This document shows positions 23,040 to 34,500 of a stretch of 60,000 nucleotides of DNA, in pieces. Location: assembly GCF_029227915.1 (NCBI RefSeq), contig NC_079881.1, positions 22,173,501 through 22,233,500 on the forward strand. The letters run 5' to 3'. Position 1 is the first letter of the stretch. The number at the start of each line of letters is the position of its first letter. The translations under genes and the position numbers were made by a program. Below the pieces are notes generated by a model. It saw only the letters and a program-made list of their open reading frames with translations. It searched no databases and was not told the origin of the DNA. The DNA is from Hydractinia symbiolongicarpus (lineage: Eukaryota; Cnidaria; Hydrozoa; Anthoathecata; Hydractiniidae).

Positions 23040-24015
23040 TACTTCTTATCACACTTTTGTGATATAAATAATAGGCTGTACCAAGAAGAGTTTAAAAGAC
23101 TAAGAAGAGTCTGGAAGATAACGTAGTTCATAAACCAAGTGTCTATCGTACCTTTCATATCTTTCATGCTTTGTAGTTCCAGGTTGAATAGAGTATGTGA
23201 GACAGCTTGCAACCATATTAGCTTTGCCAAAATTAATAACCTTGGGAATGCTTTTATGAATAACTGTATTGCCAGCCTTAATTACATAATGCAGGATTAT
23301 TTTGAGTAAAGCCAAATAAATGATTTCAAAATTGCCCTGGATATGCCTCGGAACATTATGGGATTAAAGGAACAAATAGCTTTTTGCAAGAATTGGAGAA
23401 GCTACCCATGCGCCTATATGAAACTTTCAAAATAACTGCATTACAAGGTTTGTTTCGTTTAACAATCCATACGGGAAATTAGGATGACTACCAATTTTCA
23501 ACATCTATTGCTTTCTTAAAGTTATGTGAGTTGCAGACTTTATCTGCTGCCACTATACCACTGAGAAGCTTCAACTCCGAAAACTTACCAGATTCAAAGT
23601 AGCTGCTAGATGTACTGGTCCATTGAATATGTTTTCCTCAAAGTGATGCTAATACCGTTTGTCTTGCATAGCAACAATAGTAGTTTCTTTTTCTCTGATT
23701 GTTGAAGTTTTATAATAGCACATTTGAGGTTTGCACAAGGTAATGTTCTTTTATCTCTATGTTTGAGCTTATTTTTATAAATCAACACATCGGCTTTCAA
23801 GTTCTCCATTATATTTTCCTTTTAAGCTAGCAATACTGCTGAAGCAAATGTTTTAACTTTCTTTCGTCGTATTTTTTTTCGCACTACGTCTTGTCTTTAA
23901 AGTACCTAGCTAGATAACAGTAGTAGATCCTTCCATCTTCCTTCATCCAACGGACTTACCTTATTTGTGTGTATAAACATCTTTCTACCAAAACATCACT
24001 TCCAAGTGAGCGCAT
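23040..24015 (-). pseudogene. Possible decayed, intron-containing ankyrin-like gene
   Basis: Three splice-like signals line up on the minus strand. A first exon begins with ATG at 24015 (MRSLGSDVLVERCLYTQI) and ends at 23960 before GTAAGTCC. A second begins after TTGCTTCAG at 23838, continues the same phase (SIASLKGKYNGELESRCVDL, then a stop), and ends at 23589 before GTAAGTTTT with NGPVHLAATLNL, which resembles an ankyrin repeat core. A third open piece lies near 23120-23310 (LLKIILHYVIKAGNTVI). Stops and frameshifts break each later exon. Ankyrin is suggested only by the HLAA block; the rest is not recognised. Confidence 0.3.
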
Positions 24016-24669
24016 TTTAATATCGGCAAAGATGATCAAACATCACGATATTAAACTTCGTATATCACTGAAAAATGCATAAGATAAACTTAAATATGTT
24101 AAAGTATAATCATATTATATACCTTAATGGTACTAATTTTTGCAGGTATTAATTTTCGTGTTTTTCCTAAAATATTCTTTAATTAATAACGGCTAAAAAA
24201 TCAAGAATATCAATAATTCGTGAAATATTTTTCTCAGAGAGAGAAAGAGGGCAATTTTATTCACACAAGTGAAAAATGGAACACTATTGCCAAAATAAAA
24301 GATTATCAAATTCGAAATAAAAGATTATTAATTCTGTGAATGTTTTAATGAGAAAATGCTTTTTTTATAATATTTGATAAACATTTAGCCATTCAGTTTG
24401 ATATTTTGAATATATTTATATGAATGGTAAAATATTTAGTTATCATGATGGTTTATCAATTATTTTGGCAATTGTTTTAACCAACCTAAAATAGATTAAA
24501 TATTCCACCAACGCGCTTTAATGTACACTTACAGGACATCAACTCAACTTCGCGAATTTTAGAAAAATTTGCAGAAATGGATTATTTTTATCCCATGAAT
24601 ATTTAACATTGCCCTAACGTTGCTGTAACGTTGTAAAGTTAGCGCTGTTTCTGACGTTCTCAGATAAGT

Positions 24670-25443
24670 CGTGAACCAAGTTTCTTTTCGGATTCTACAC
24701 TACAATGTAACCCAACTTTTCGGGTATGCACATGTGCATAAGAATAGTATAAGTGCACCTGTTGTATCCTCGGCCAAGCCTCGGTCTTTAGTTGCGTGGA
24801 AAGCATCGCAAACTTTAAACAGTATGTTGAATCCTGAAGAACTCGATACACGTATCCAACAGCTGGCGGAAGATACACTTTAACATCACCAAGAGCAAAC
24901 ATTGGAAGCTGCTACCTCTGTTGCTGAAACAATTGCTTCAAGTTTCTTAGACAGCCAAAAGTCAAAGATTGATAAAGCGTTGTAATCTCAAAAGAAATTG
25001 GCCAGCGTCAATCTAAAAGGCAAAGGAAATCAACACCAATTTAACTTTTGCCAAAACGTTATGGACAAATTGATAAGGCAGCGGACAGTTTGCCGGATAA
25101 GGACATCGAAAAAGCGCAAAAATTCATTAAGTTAGCAGACAAAAGATTGGGCAACGGTTAATGAATATTTAAGTGACAACTTAGCGTCTGATTCAGAAGA
25201 CGAAAAACTTATAAATCGAGCAATCCGTTCTGCCAATGCTTAAAGCAAAAAGCGTAAAAAATTACAGCTACGCATTTTCCCCAACGAATGAACTTTGATT
25301 GTAGTAGACCAGCATCCCAATATCAAACGTATTTTGGTCCAAGGTATTCTGGAACAAGAGAAAGTCCTCGCCTAAGCGAAAAAATTGTATGCTGGGGCTG
25401 TGGTAGACTGGGTCATTATTCCGCACATTGTCCTTTTTTATGA
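24670..25443 (+). pseudogene. Retroelement gag-like ORF with CCHC zinc knuckle (DIRS/Ngaro-like)
   Basis: Plus-strand blocks in several frames match a gag-like protein common in cnidarian genomes. These are LAEDTL..HQEQTLEAATSVAETIASSF, cited here as TLEAATSVAETIASSF; then KGNQHQFNFCQNVMDKL; then WATVNEYLSDNLASDSEDEK (family: W..V..YLSDDLASDSEDEK); then KKRKKLQL. At 25390-25431 comes a zinc knuckle CWGCGRLGHYSAHC (CX2CX4HX4C). Stops and at least two frameshifts break it. The combination of the acidic SDSEDEK block and a single knuckle points to DIRS/Ngaro-type retroelements; no RT, RNase H or tyrosine recombinase follows, so this is a fragment. Confidence 0.62.
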
Positions 25444-26759
25444 AGCAACAATACGATGGTAGCACAAGTCACTCATAACGAATTGAAGAGAGATGATCAT
25501 TGGAACTTATCAAAGAGGTACAAAGGAGATGATCATATGTTTTTGTTAATAACAGGTTTGTGTCAATGTATTATTCAACTCGTTTTTAGTTCTATTAAGA
25601 AATTAGTACGTGCAGACGTAATAACCGTAAAATTATTTAGTGAAGGAAATGCTCCATGAAGGAGTAAATGATCTTTAACTTCTGTAGACTGAACAGACTT
25701 AACAGGTTTACCCGTTAAGGAAGATATGCCCATATGTTCCGAAGCTTTAACTTTTAATTTTCTTTCTTGTTTCTTATTATGAAAAACCTGTCGACATTTG
25801 AGCTTCAGAACATATGGGCACATCCTTCTTAAACAAAAACTGGTCATGCCACACAGTGCACGAAATCTTTAAATACAGTATGTAACGGACGACGAACCCG
25901 TGGTTTTATGCACGCACCACTATGGTTCCCCATTGCTCCTATCTAAAATAAGTAAATAAATACCAAAACAATTCAATTTTAAATCGAACTCATTTAAATT
26001 TCAAATCAAAATGGAAATCAAATCAAAATAAATTAACTTCGTTTAAATTCGATTTAAAAGTAAAAGTTACATTAATTTTAATCGCCTTTGTTTTTAACAT
26101 TGGCCCATCGCTGCCACGCGAAAATGAAATTAAATTTTACTTGGTTTTGGTACACGTTATATATGATAAATAAAAAGGGCGGCTTCTTGTGCATGCTCGG
26201 GTGAGTTAAGGCATGTCCTGTAGCCTGAATATTTAACTGCGTCCATTTCCCAGCAATAATAAAAAAAGTGTTTTTTTTAACGATTTATCTTACAGAGTTC
26301 AGCTCAAATATAAAAATACAAATGTACCAAATTTATAACAAGACATACTGAGGCCAAAAATTCCGTCGAAAAATTTGACAGAAAGTGTCTGTGTGTCTAC
26401 GGAACCGATGAAACGAAAACAATGCTCGGTACAGATATTCTTGAAAACTCGATATAGTCACGAGTCTGGCAAATATAAATGTCGGTTAAAATATGTACGT
26501 TGAATGTCCGCAAATAAAATTTTCTGGGTTTCTCCGAATTTTTCCAACATTATGAAACTGCTTAACCGAAAATCTTTAAAAGAAGCCGAGAATGTACTGC
26601 AAATTTAAAATGGTGACAAAGAAATACTAATTTCGCGGGAATTTAGTGCGGATGCAAAAGCTCTGCTTTTTAGTGCGGCTGGCGATTAATTTTAAACGGC
26701 TGAGGTTTTTCAATGTGGATTTAATAGATCGTGTATATTAAATTTAAACACAAAACACA
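25444..26759. other. Repeat-derived spacer
   Basis: No intact gene. 25960-26120 is a repeat of AAATC-rich sequence closing with ATTGGCCCATCGCTGCCAC, the reverse complement of motifs at 36366 and 36449. A short palindromic pair, ATATGGGCAC/TGCCCATATG-like, surrounds 25725-25820. The stretch 26350-26760 may be the worn 5' part of the YqaJ-like remnant that follows. Confidence 0.4.
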
Positions 26760-26844
26760 CAATCAAGCGATCGAAGTGGAACATTTGTACATTTTGAAAC
26801 TGTGCTTAAACACATTGATATCGAAAAAAAACTTTTTAAGAAGA

Positions 26845-27155
26845 CTAGCTATACGCGACTTTGCAAACCATATTGATTAATCGAATTCGATAATGCAAAT
26901 TGGATGAAAATATTGCCAAGTCTAATTACATATTTTTAAGACATTTATTCGGAGATATGCTTGGAATTGTCGGAATTATCGAAATATTTGTGCGCCCGAT
27001 CTGTGATCAACTTTGCCTAAACGAAAACCAGTTTGAATCTGAAGAAGAAAACAGTGTTCAATGTGATCTGTGTAGTGCTCGACTTTATTAGGGATGTAGT
27101 GGTTTTAATAAAAACACTGACTTGACAAAAGATTTTGTGTGTTTATTTTGTCAGT
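26845..27155 (+). pseudogene. C-terminal remnant of a YqaJ-type transposon protein with PHD-like tail
   Basis: Across a frameshift the plus strand reads IEFDNANWMKILPSLITYF, matching the I.FD..FW...LP.L..F block that closes the YqaJ domain. Then come MLGIVGIIEIFVRPICDQL and, in the 63-codon frame at 26900, NSVQCDLCSARLY, a stop, and GFNKNTDLTKDFVCLFC. The last part resembles the end of a PHD-type zinc finger (QCD.C..WYH..C.GF...DF.CP.C), with the WYH His lost. The remnant converges on the minus-strand THAP/DDE transposase immediately to the right, the same layout as in the 8.2-11.8 kb element. Confidence 0.5.
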
Positions 27156-27349
27156 AGTATATACAAAGTTCATATAAACCTTTTACAGCGTATAATCCTT
27201 TTGACAGTCTGTATATAAACGTTTTTACAGTATATATTAACTCTGATTTTTTACGACTTGAGCAAACTTATTCTGTTTTACTTTAAACAAAACCTCAATT
27301 CGCAAAACTAAAATCTGCAAATTTTTTTAAAAAGTTTTGCATTTTTCTT

Positions 27350-28690
27350 CTAACACAAACAATTTATTTGACTGAGCAAGTATACATGGGTAAATATTAT
27401 AAATTTACTTTTCATCATATCATGCAAGTTCATAAAATTAATCATAACAGAACAAGCAGTGTCTATATCATCTATTGTCAGCTCATGTTTAAGAATGCGG
27501 AAACTTTTCATCCTACCAATAGCTTGCTCAACGTAAATTCTAACATTAGCAATTTTTGAGGTTTCTTTTACGTCTTTTGATGTCATATACATTGATAAAA
27601 TGCCAATACGTCTTTTATTGCAAAATCCCTGTCTGCCATAACCTGATTTCTAGGCTGTAATTCCTTCAAAAACCCACTGTCATTTACAATAAAAATATCA
27701 ATTGCTCTACCACCATAACAATTTGAGAGATAGGATATTGATCATTTGGTGTTATACCAACTAAATATTTTACTGTTGAGTGGTGTTTATAATTAGACCA
27801 ACAGGTAGCAGCTATGTCAAAACCAGATGGAGTTTCAATGAAAAGCTCTGAACAGTCAACAATGATAAAATAATAGGGGTTGTATTATCTGAAGGCAGAT
27901 TTTGCTTAATTAAGTTACGATCAGGCCAATGTATAAGCCATTTCATTTCAAGCAATATTAATCTGATCCATGTTGTAAGTACTGAACTGACACCCGATGT
28001 TGAAACCATAAAGCGGTGTGCAAAATCATCAGTTAGTAGGGCTTGTCAAAAGCGCATCATAACTAAAAGAAATTCTTGCTGCAATGTCAAGGATCTTACT
28101 GAAACGTTTTGTAGATCCCTTGGCGATGACAAATCTTTTGCAGTATTTTTTATTCATTTGCAGTAGTGCATTACAGAGGCCTTTTTTGAGAGATTATATA
28201 ATATCATTTCAAATGTATTTGCATCTTGAAATCCAGTGAAAAAATTAACATCCGAGTTTCTTGTTTAATCGGCGAAAATCATAGCTTATCGTATGTGGTT
28301 AGAGCACTGGGTTGATTTATCATTGTCCCGATAATTTTGTGAAATTTCACCAATATCATTCTCCTATCCAACTTCTTTTGGTACGACAATTTTCTTCTTT
28401 TTTGAGGGGAAGGTTTTTCAGCACTTCGACTGTCCATAAACATTGTTGGAATGGGTGATGCAAACGTTAGCTTCCCATATGTAAAATGAATCGAACAAAA
28501 AACTTTAATAATTGAAACAATAAAATTCAACAACCTTCTCTCCACTTCTTTAACCCAAAATTATCTTTTTTATCTTTTGGAAAGTAGTGGAATTTAAGCT
28601 CTTTAACATGGTTTCTTTTCACTTGTTTATCAGAATACCTCGAATCGTTTTTACAGCCACAAACGCAACAACGGTAGATGGATATATCAT
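27350..28690 (-). pseudogene. Decayed full-length THAP-domain DDE transposase
   Basis: Minus strand, N- to C-terminal across several frames. THAP domain (about 28680-28430): RCCVCGCKNDSRYSDKQVKR, VKELKFHYFPKDKK, a conserved Trp in KKWREG, VFCSIHFTYGKLTFASPIPT. Basic linker PQKRRKLSYQKK. FFTGFQDANTFEMI. LTLQQEFLLVMMR and helix-turn-helix FMVSTSGVSSVLTTWIRL. HWPDRNLIKQNLPS. MADRDFAIKDVLAF at 27610-27650. Then, at 27592-27350, VKETSKIANVRIYVEQAIGRMKSF. Every expected block is present except the segment around the first catalytic Asp, which is scrambled, and the stretch between MADRDF and VKET, which is deleted. The enzyme would bind element ends through THAP and cut by a DDE mechanism. It is dead here through multiple frameshifts. 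Confidence 0.83.
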
Positions 28691-29280
28691 CTATATTGTA
28701 TATTTTTTATCTAAATTAAAAAAAATGATTATTACCTAATAAAAAAGTCGCCCAGAACACTTAAATAACAACTACAGTAAACAAAAGCACAGCTAATCGC
28801 CACTGTTTTGATCGCTATGTTTGTTTTGTTTCTCCTGATTACCCAAGATGCTTTGCACAACCGCAAACGGGCTTATTCTTATATTCTTATATTCTAATTT
28901 CTAATCTTAAAATCATCATTTGTTAGCTATTCCTATACTATTGTGTAGAAAGAGTGTATTATAGCTTAGTATATGAGTGCCATATTTTGTATAGCTAGTT
29001 AGTTATAACGGATGAAAGAGGAATACAATCAAAGCTCAACAAAGATAATTTGTATAATGTTGAGCAGTAAACATACTTCTTCTGTCGGTCTTTAGCTAGC
29101 TATCTACTACTTCTAGCCAGCATGTTGCTCAAACCTTTTTAAACTATTCAGCCCGGACCTCCTAAAGTATCCTAAGTTAAAGCCGAACATCTTCTAATCA
29201 GTCTTGCGTTCTTTGACTTTGCAATTTCAAGAATATTTTAGGAAAATAAGATATATATACGCTTCTTGCCCTTTATTCTT
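28691..29280. other. Spacer; possible outer end of the THAP/DDE element
   Basis: AT-rich with a short (TTCTTATA)n stutter near 28880. No inverted partner for this end was found near 26 kb, so the limits of the second YqaJ/DDE element are unknown. Confidence 0.35.
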
Positions 29281-30490
29281 GTCCAAAAGATGTTAAGGGG
29301 ACATATTACTCTTCACCGACAAAGAAAACGCGGGCAAAACCGAACTTCTATCGAAATTTCCCAACTATTTTTGGACGCGCCTTAACTCACCCGATTGGGA
29401 AAATGATATCAATCTTGAAGAAGCATTAAAGAAACTTGTTAGGCAAAATTTACCTCGGTGTGATATATTGAACTACATGCGGAGAGAATTCGGTCATTAT
29501 AATTGGAGCGCCACTTCAACACATACTATTCGGATACAACGGTAACTGTTGAAAAGGTGCAATAAGTTGTCAAAGATAGATAAGTTGGAAGGACCTGGAA
29601 GACTTCTAGGATATCGAGCCATGCAACAAAAGGTTCGAAAAAAACACCTCTTAAATGTAACAAGAGCACTGGTGTACAATTTTCCACCGGAGGAACTTGT
29701 AAATAGGCGACCAGGTCAAAAGAGAAAAAGGAGAAGGGTAAATTTGTTACAAAAGGCATAAAGTGGGTATGGTCATTAGATGGTCATGATAAACTGATGG
29801 GGTATCACAATTGGACATTCCTATTGGCAGTGTATGGGTGCAGTGATACAGCTAGCTGTAAATTCTTTGGTTTTGTGTATGAGATTCGAATTCTAAACTA
29901 GAATTGATCGGTAAATGGTATTTAAAGCACTTATGTAAATCAAACATCATCCCTGCATATATTTGCATCGACGAGGAAACAGAAACTGGCGTTATGGCAA
30001 CAATGCAATCATGCTTGAGAAGAAAATGCGAGGACCTTGACGATCCCACTGAATCAGTGTGCTAGGGACCATCAACTTCAAATTAATTAAGTCATTTTTG
30101 ATGGTGCAGTACTGCTAAATTTCTTTTTCAAACACCTAATTGGTATCCTTGTTTTTAGATTGACCGGTGGTGGAAAGAGCTCCACGAGAGACTCGAATAG
30201 TATTTCAAAGATGGATTATGATCTAAATAATGAAGCAGGTAGGTATGTAGAAAAATGTATTCAGAAGAAAATATAACAGCATGATAAAAAATGTTCTAGA
30301 AATAGAAATAAAAAACAATCACTATTATATACTCTTTCTGGAGTATTATGAAGTACGTCATGATACCAGTTATCCAAAGGGAATTGGACGAATTTCGAGA
30401 AACCGTGTGGAATACTCATCGCATAAGGAAACAAGAAATACCATTTTGCCTGATGGTATACCAATCCACACATACGATTTTCCTCAATAA
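29281..30490 (+). pseudogene. Decayed transposon integrase (rve-like) with an intron relic
   Basis: Plus-strand blocks in shifting frames. SPDWENDINLEEALKKLVRQ at about 29390, LPRCDILNYMRREFGHYNW, then GPGRLLGYRAMQQKVRKK (29590), then the integrase core WVWSLDGHDKLMGY (29767), LAVYGCSDTASC, YICIDEETETGVMATMQ and GPSTSN. About 90 bases follow that read as intron (ending TTGTTTTTAG before 30159), then IERWWKELHERLE, and finally PVIQRELDEFRETVWNTHRI and LPDGIPIHTYDFPQ at 30360-30487. This is the ordered signature of a metazoan integrase-domain transposon protein. W-x-x-DG-x-DK carries the first catalytic Asp; the second Asp position (IDEETET; family IDKGTET) is retained and the GPSTSN..E motif supplies the Glu. 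Stops and frameshifts make it inactive. Confidence 0.7.
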
Positions 30491-30530
30491 TATGACTTAT
30501 TGGAATGTGCTTTTATTTTTTGATGATTGA

Positions 30531-31579
30531 TTTTAAAATACCTTAACAGTACTTCTTCCTGCTTTTCTTCAAATAGGGTATATAATATTTTAGCCTAGGC
30601 TGTCCTTAATTAATTGTTGGTTTGCCGCTGTCCGACTCGTAGTTTTGTTGCAGGGTCGGTCGGTCAGTAGATTATTTTGGTTACGTTTTTTACGGGTTTT
30701 TTGATGTTAGGCAAAATTTGCAGCCAAAGCATGCATTTAAACAGCTTTCCATGACATTTAGGCCTTTCCGTTATTTATTTCAAATCGTCAAGGCTACTTT
30801 CTAAATATCGTTTGATGACAAACTTTTTTTCACCTTTTGATCCACTCATCTTACCAAAATATGCTGCTTTAAACCCACCAGTAGCAAATGGATTTTATTC
30901 AACAGTTACGCAATGCTTTTCTGACATTGTTTTTATAAAAAAATCACACATTTTCACTTGTTCACTACTGCTGTTATATTTGGTTATCACTTTACCCAGT
31001 TTCATCATCGTAGAAACATTTAAACTTTTGGCTACAGAAATCGACTTTGCTGGAAGTTAAGACTTGAGGCAAAGACTGATGAACTTGTTGTGAAAGAATT
31101 GATACTTAGTTTTTACGTTCCTGTTCCAGTTGTTGCACTTGGGGTGGTCTGTGATTCATTGTGGTCTTTGATGAATCTGATGTCAATGACTTGTTAATGA
31201 CTGACATTTGGAAGATGACTCATTTTAGTACAGGATGGTTACTTGCTAATATGTCACAAGTCATACCAGCTGGTAATCTGTCTTTAAAATGTTAGTTAAA
31301 GGCTTGTTTGATGCTTGGCATGGTTACTTCTTCAAATGCGAATTCCACGAATTCTTGAGGGCAGTTCGTTCGTATTTACTTCGCCTAATCGCTAGTGTTA
31401 CTTTCTAGGCGCTGTTCGTTAGTTGTTAATATGTGACTTCCAGCTGACTCATAGGACTAAGTTCTCTTACTTTTACAATCTTTATTAAACTTCTGCCATT
31501 GCTAGTGTTTTTCTTTTCGTTTTCTGTCAGCCATATTGTAAAAGATTTGTTTCCTGATTTCGTCTTCGAATTCTAGAAA
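30531..31579. other. Spacer without a recognised gene
   Basis: No recognisable coding blocks. The 82-codon plus frame at 30812-31060 includes a hydrophobic stretch but has no family features and is probably fortuitous. Confidence 0.35.
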
Positions 31580-34500
31580 ACATAATCAAATAAGTGCAGC
31601 CGTTGTTTTTTAGTCTTATTTACAAGCAAGACTACGTTATCTCTAGTGTGCATTCTAAGATGGCAGTGTAAACACGACCGTACGAACGTAATGTTCCTGT
31701 TCTCTTTTATTTTTGCTTATATCATTTAAGTTGTTTCTAATATTGTTGTTAACTTTTATATTTTTTATATCATCCTTACATTATGCCCTTTAGTACTGTT
31801 TTGTGTTGCTATTCCCTTGACTCCGTCCCTTATAAGCCTAAAACTTCACACTTAACTGGGTTAGTTATTTGTTTTCTTGAGTTTTATTGTTTGTTTGATC
31901 TCCCTTATGCCCTTAGGCTCTAACAAATTTTTCTGCTCCATCTGCAATAAGTTAGTTAGGAATAATTCTAAAGCTATATTCTGTAATTTTTGTGACTCAT
32001 GGGTCCACCCGAGCTGTAATGAATTAAGCTCTAAAGATTTTAAATACCTCGCTAATTTGAATGACAGTGACATTTGGTCTTCTTTCAAATGCAACTCTAA
32101 AATCTTACCTTTTTGTTCTGAAAATTCTCAAGGTTATTCTAAAACTCCTCTGAATCCTATTTTGTCTGATTTTAAATCTTTCCTTACCAATTGAATTCTT
32201 TCTCCCCTGACACCAGCACTGACAACGATGAGTTACCGGATTGGACAATTTTCTGTAAGTACTATGATCATGATGAATTTATAGCACTCCCAAAAAGCTT
32301 TAATTCTTCCTTAAAACCTTTTTTTATTTTTATATTAATGTTGTTTCTCTTTCTCAACATATTGATGAACTAGATGACCTAACCCATTCTTTAGATTACC
32401 CATTCAGTGTTGTCGGTCTTTCTGAAACAAGAGTCTAGAATCATTCTCCTATTCCATCGTTTGATGGATACTCAACTTTTTTAACACCAGCAGAGGGTTT
32501 AACAGGTGGGAAAACCTTTTTTGTTTCAAAAAAATTTAATTGTATTTCTCGAGATGAATATCTAGTCTCTGCTATTCTCCAAAACTACTTGAGCCAACTT
32601 TTGTTGAAATTTCCAAGAAAAAATCTGACATCATAATTGGTTGTATTTACAAGCACCCTTCCTTATCCCTAAAAGAATTTAATTCCTTTTTAACGCCAAT
32701 CTTTAGTAAAACTAACCTTGAAAACAAAACTTTAATTCTTATGGGAGATTTCAACATTGATCTTTTGAAAGTAGAAGAGGACCCCCAAATTGCCTTATTT
32801 CTTGACCTTGTAAAATCAAATTTAATTCAACCTCATATTACTCTCCCAAGTCGCATAACTCCAGCTTGAAAAACACTAATCGACAACATATACATGTATG
32901 TCCAATCATAAAACTATTTCGGGAAACCTAATATCAAGCTTCTCTGATCACCAACCACGACTTCTACTATTATATTCTGATTATCAGACCAGTAAAATTA
33001 ACACCAAACAACACTATGGAGACTGGAAAATTTTTGATGAAGCCGGCTTCAAGGAAAAGTCATCCAGTAAAAATTGGGATCAGGTTTTTGATTTTAACGA
33101 TGTAATTTTAATTCTTTTAACACATTTTTTGATAATAATTTAAATACTTTTGCTCCCCTTAAATTGATGACTAAAAAACAAATCAAAACTAAATCTAAGC
33201 CGTGGATTACTGCAGGAATAAGGGAGGCTATATCAAAGCGAAATAATCTATTAAAAACTTTTATTAAAAAACAAACCTAATCCAGAAAGCTAACATCCAT
33301 AATCAATACAAGCAGTACAGAAACCGTATAGTCGATTTAATTCGTAACAGTAAAAAAGAAACATTTCACAAGATACTTTGAAATAAATTTAAACAACACT
33401 AAAGTTATCTGAAAAGGAATAAATAATATTTTAAACAAAGTAAACATCAAAAATAATAACAACAACTCTCTCTTAACCCTATTATACCGGGGGGGGGGGG
33501 GGGGGCACAAAGTGCCCGCGGCCTTTTTGACTAGGCATAACTTTAGATACACATGTGATTAAGTGCTAAAATTTTGTGACTATTCCTAACTTTTATTATT
33601 GCTTCTGATGAAAAAAAAATTTTTCGAATAATTTTGTACTTTGGTGGGGGTATTGCTTTTTTGGGCAATGGTAATTTTTTTGGAATAAGATGTTGTATTG
33701 GGTATATAATTATTTATTACATGTATGTTGGTTACTAAGTGGTAACCAAGGTGTTGCTAATGTGATATATGGTTACTAGGGACAAAAAGCAAACCAGATT
33801 TGAAGGAAATATTGATCCAGGAAATTGACGTCATTTCGGATCCCAATGACGTCATTATATTGTTTTCCTTACCTCGATTATCTTTAAATGTCCTGTTCTA
33901 CATGTATGCCAAGTTTAATGACATGAGCATCAATATTTCTGGTAAAACGGGTCTTTTTATCTTTAACGTTAAAATAAGAATTATTTTTGCCGAAATGACG
34001 TCATTTTTTATCCCAAGGATGCATTAAAAGTACTTTTTTATGTGAAACACATATTTGGGTATTCATTCCACAAATCTACCAAGAATCAAGGCTATATCAT
34101 TAGTAACAGGCGAGAAATTAAAACGTACTGAAAAATTGGGAAAAAAACCGATTTTCACATTTCTAATCTCTATGACGTCATCAAATTACTTTTTTTACAT
34201 AGATTGAGTTTGTACTAAGACATTCTCCAATTGAGCCAAGTTTCATCACTTAAGCACAAGTGGTTCAGGATTTATGGCCCGCGGGCACTTTTTGCCCCCC
34301 CAGGGTTACAAGGGCCAAAAAAGCTCAGGTATAACAGGGTTAAGATTATCGATTAACAAATTAACGATCCCCTTCTCATTTCTAATAGTTTTAATAAACA
34401 TTCTACAAATATTGCTCATAAAGTAAGAAATAAAATGAATACCCACTACAAATAAGCACTTTTCTAGCTACCTCAAAAATAGCAACCCTAATTCGTTTTT

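Noticed and set aside
26195-29395. 16-base inverted match GCCTTAACTCACCCGA at 26.2 and 29.37 kb, first taken as inverted ends of one element
   Set aside because: The match does not extend, the right copy lies inside integrase coding sequence, and a match this short can arise by chance in 60 kb.
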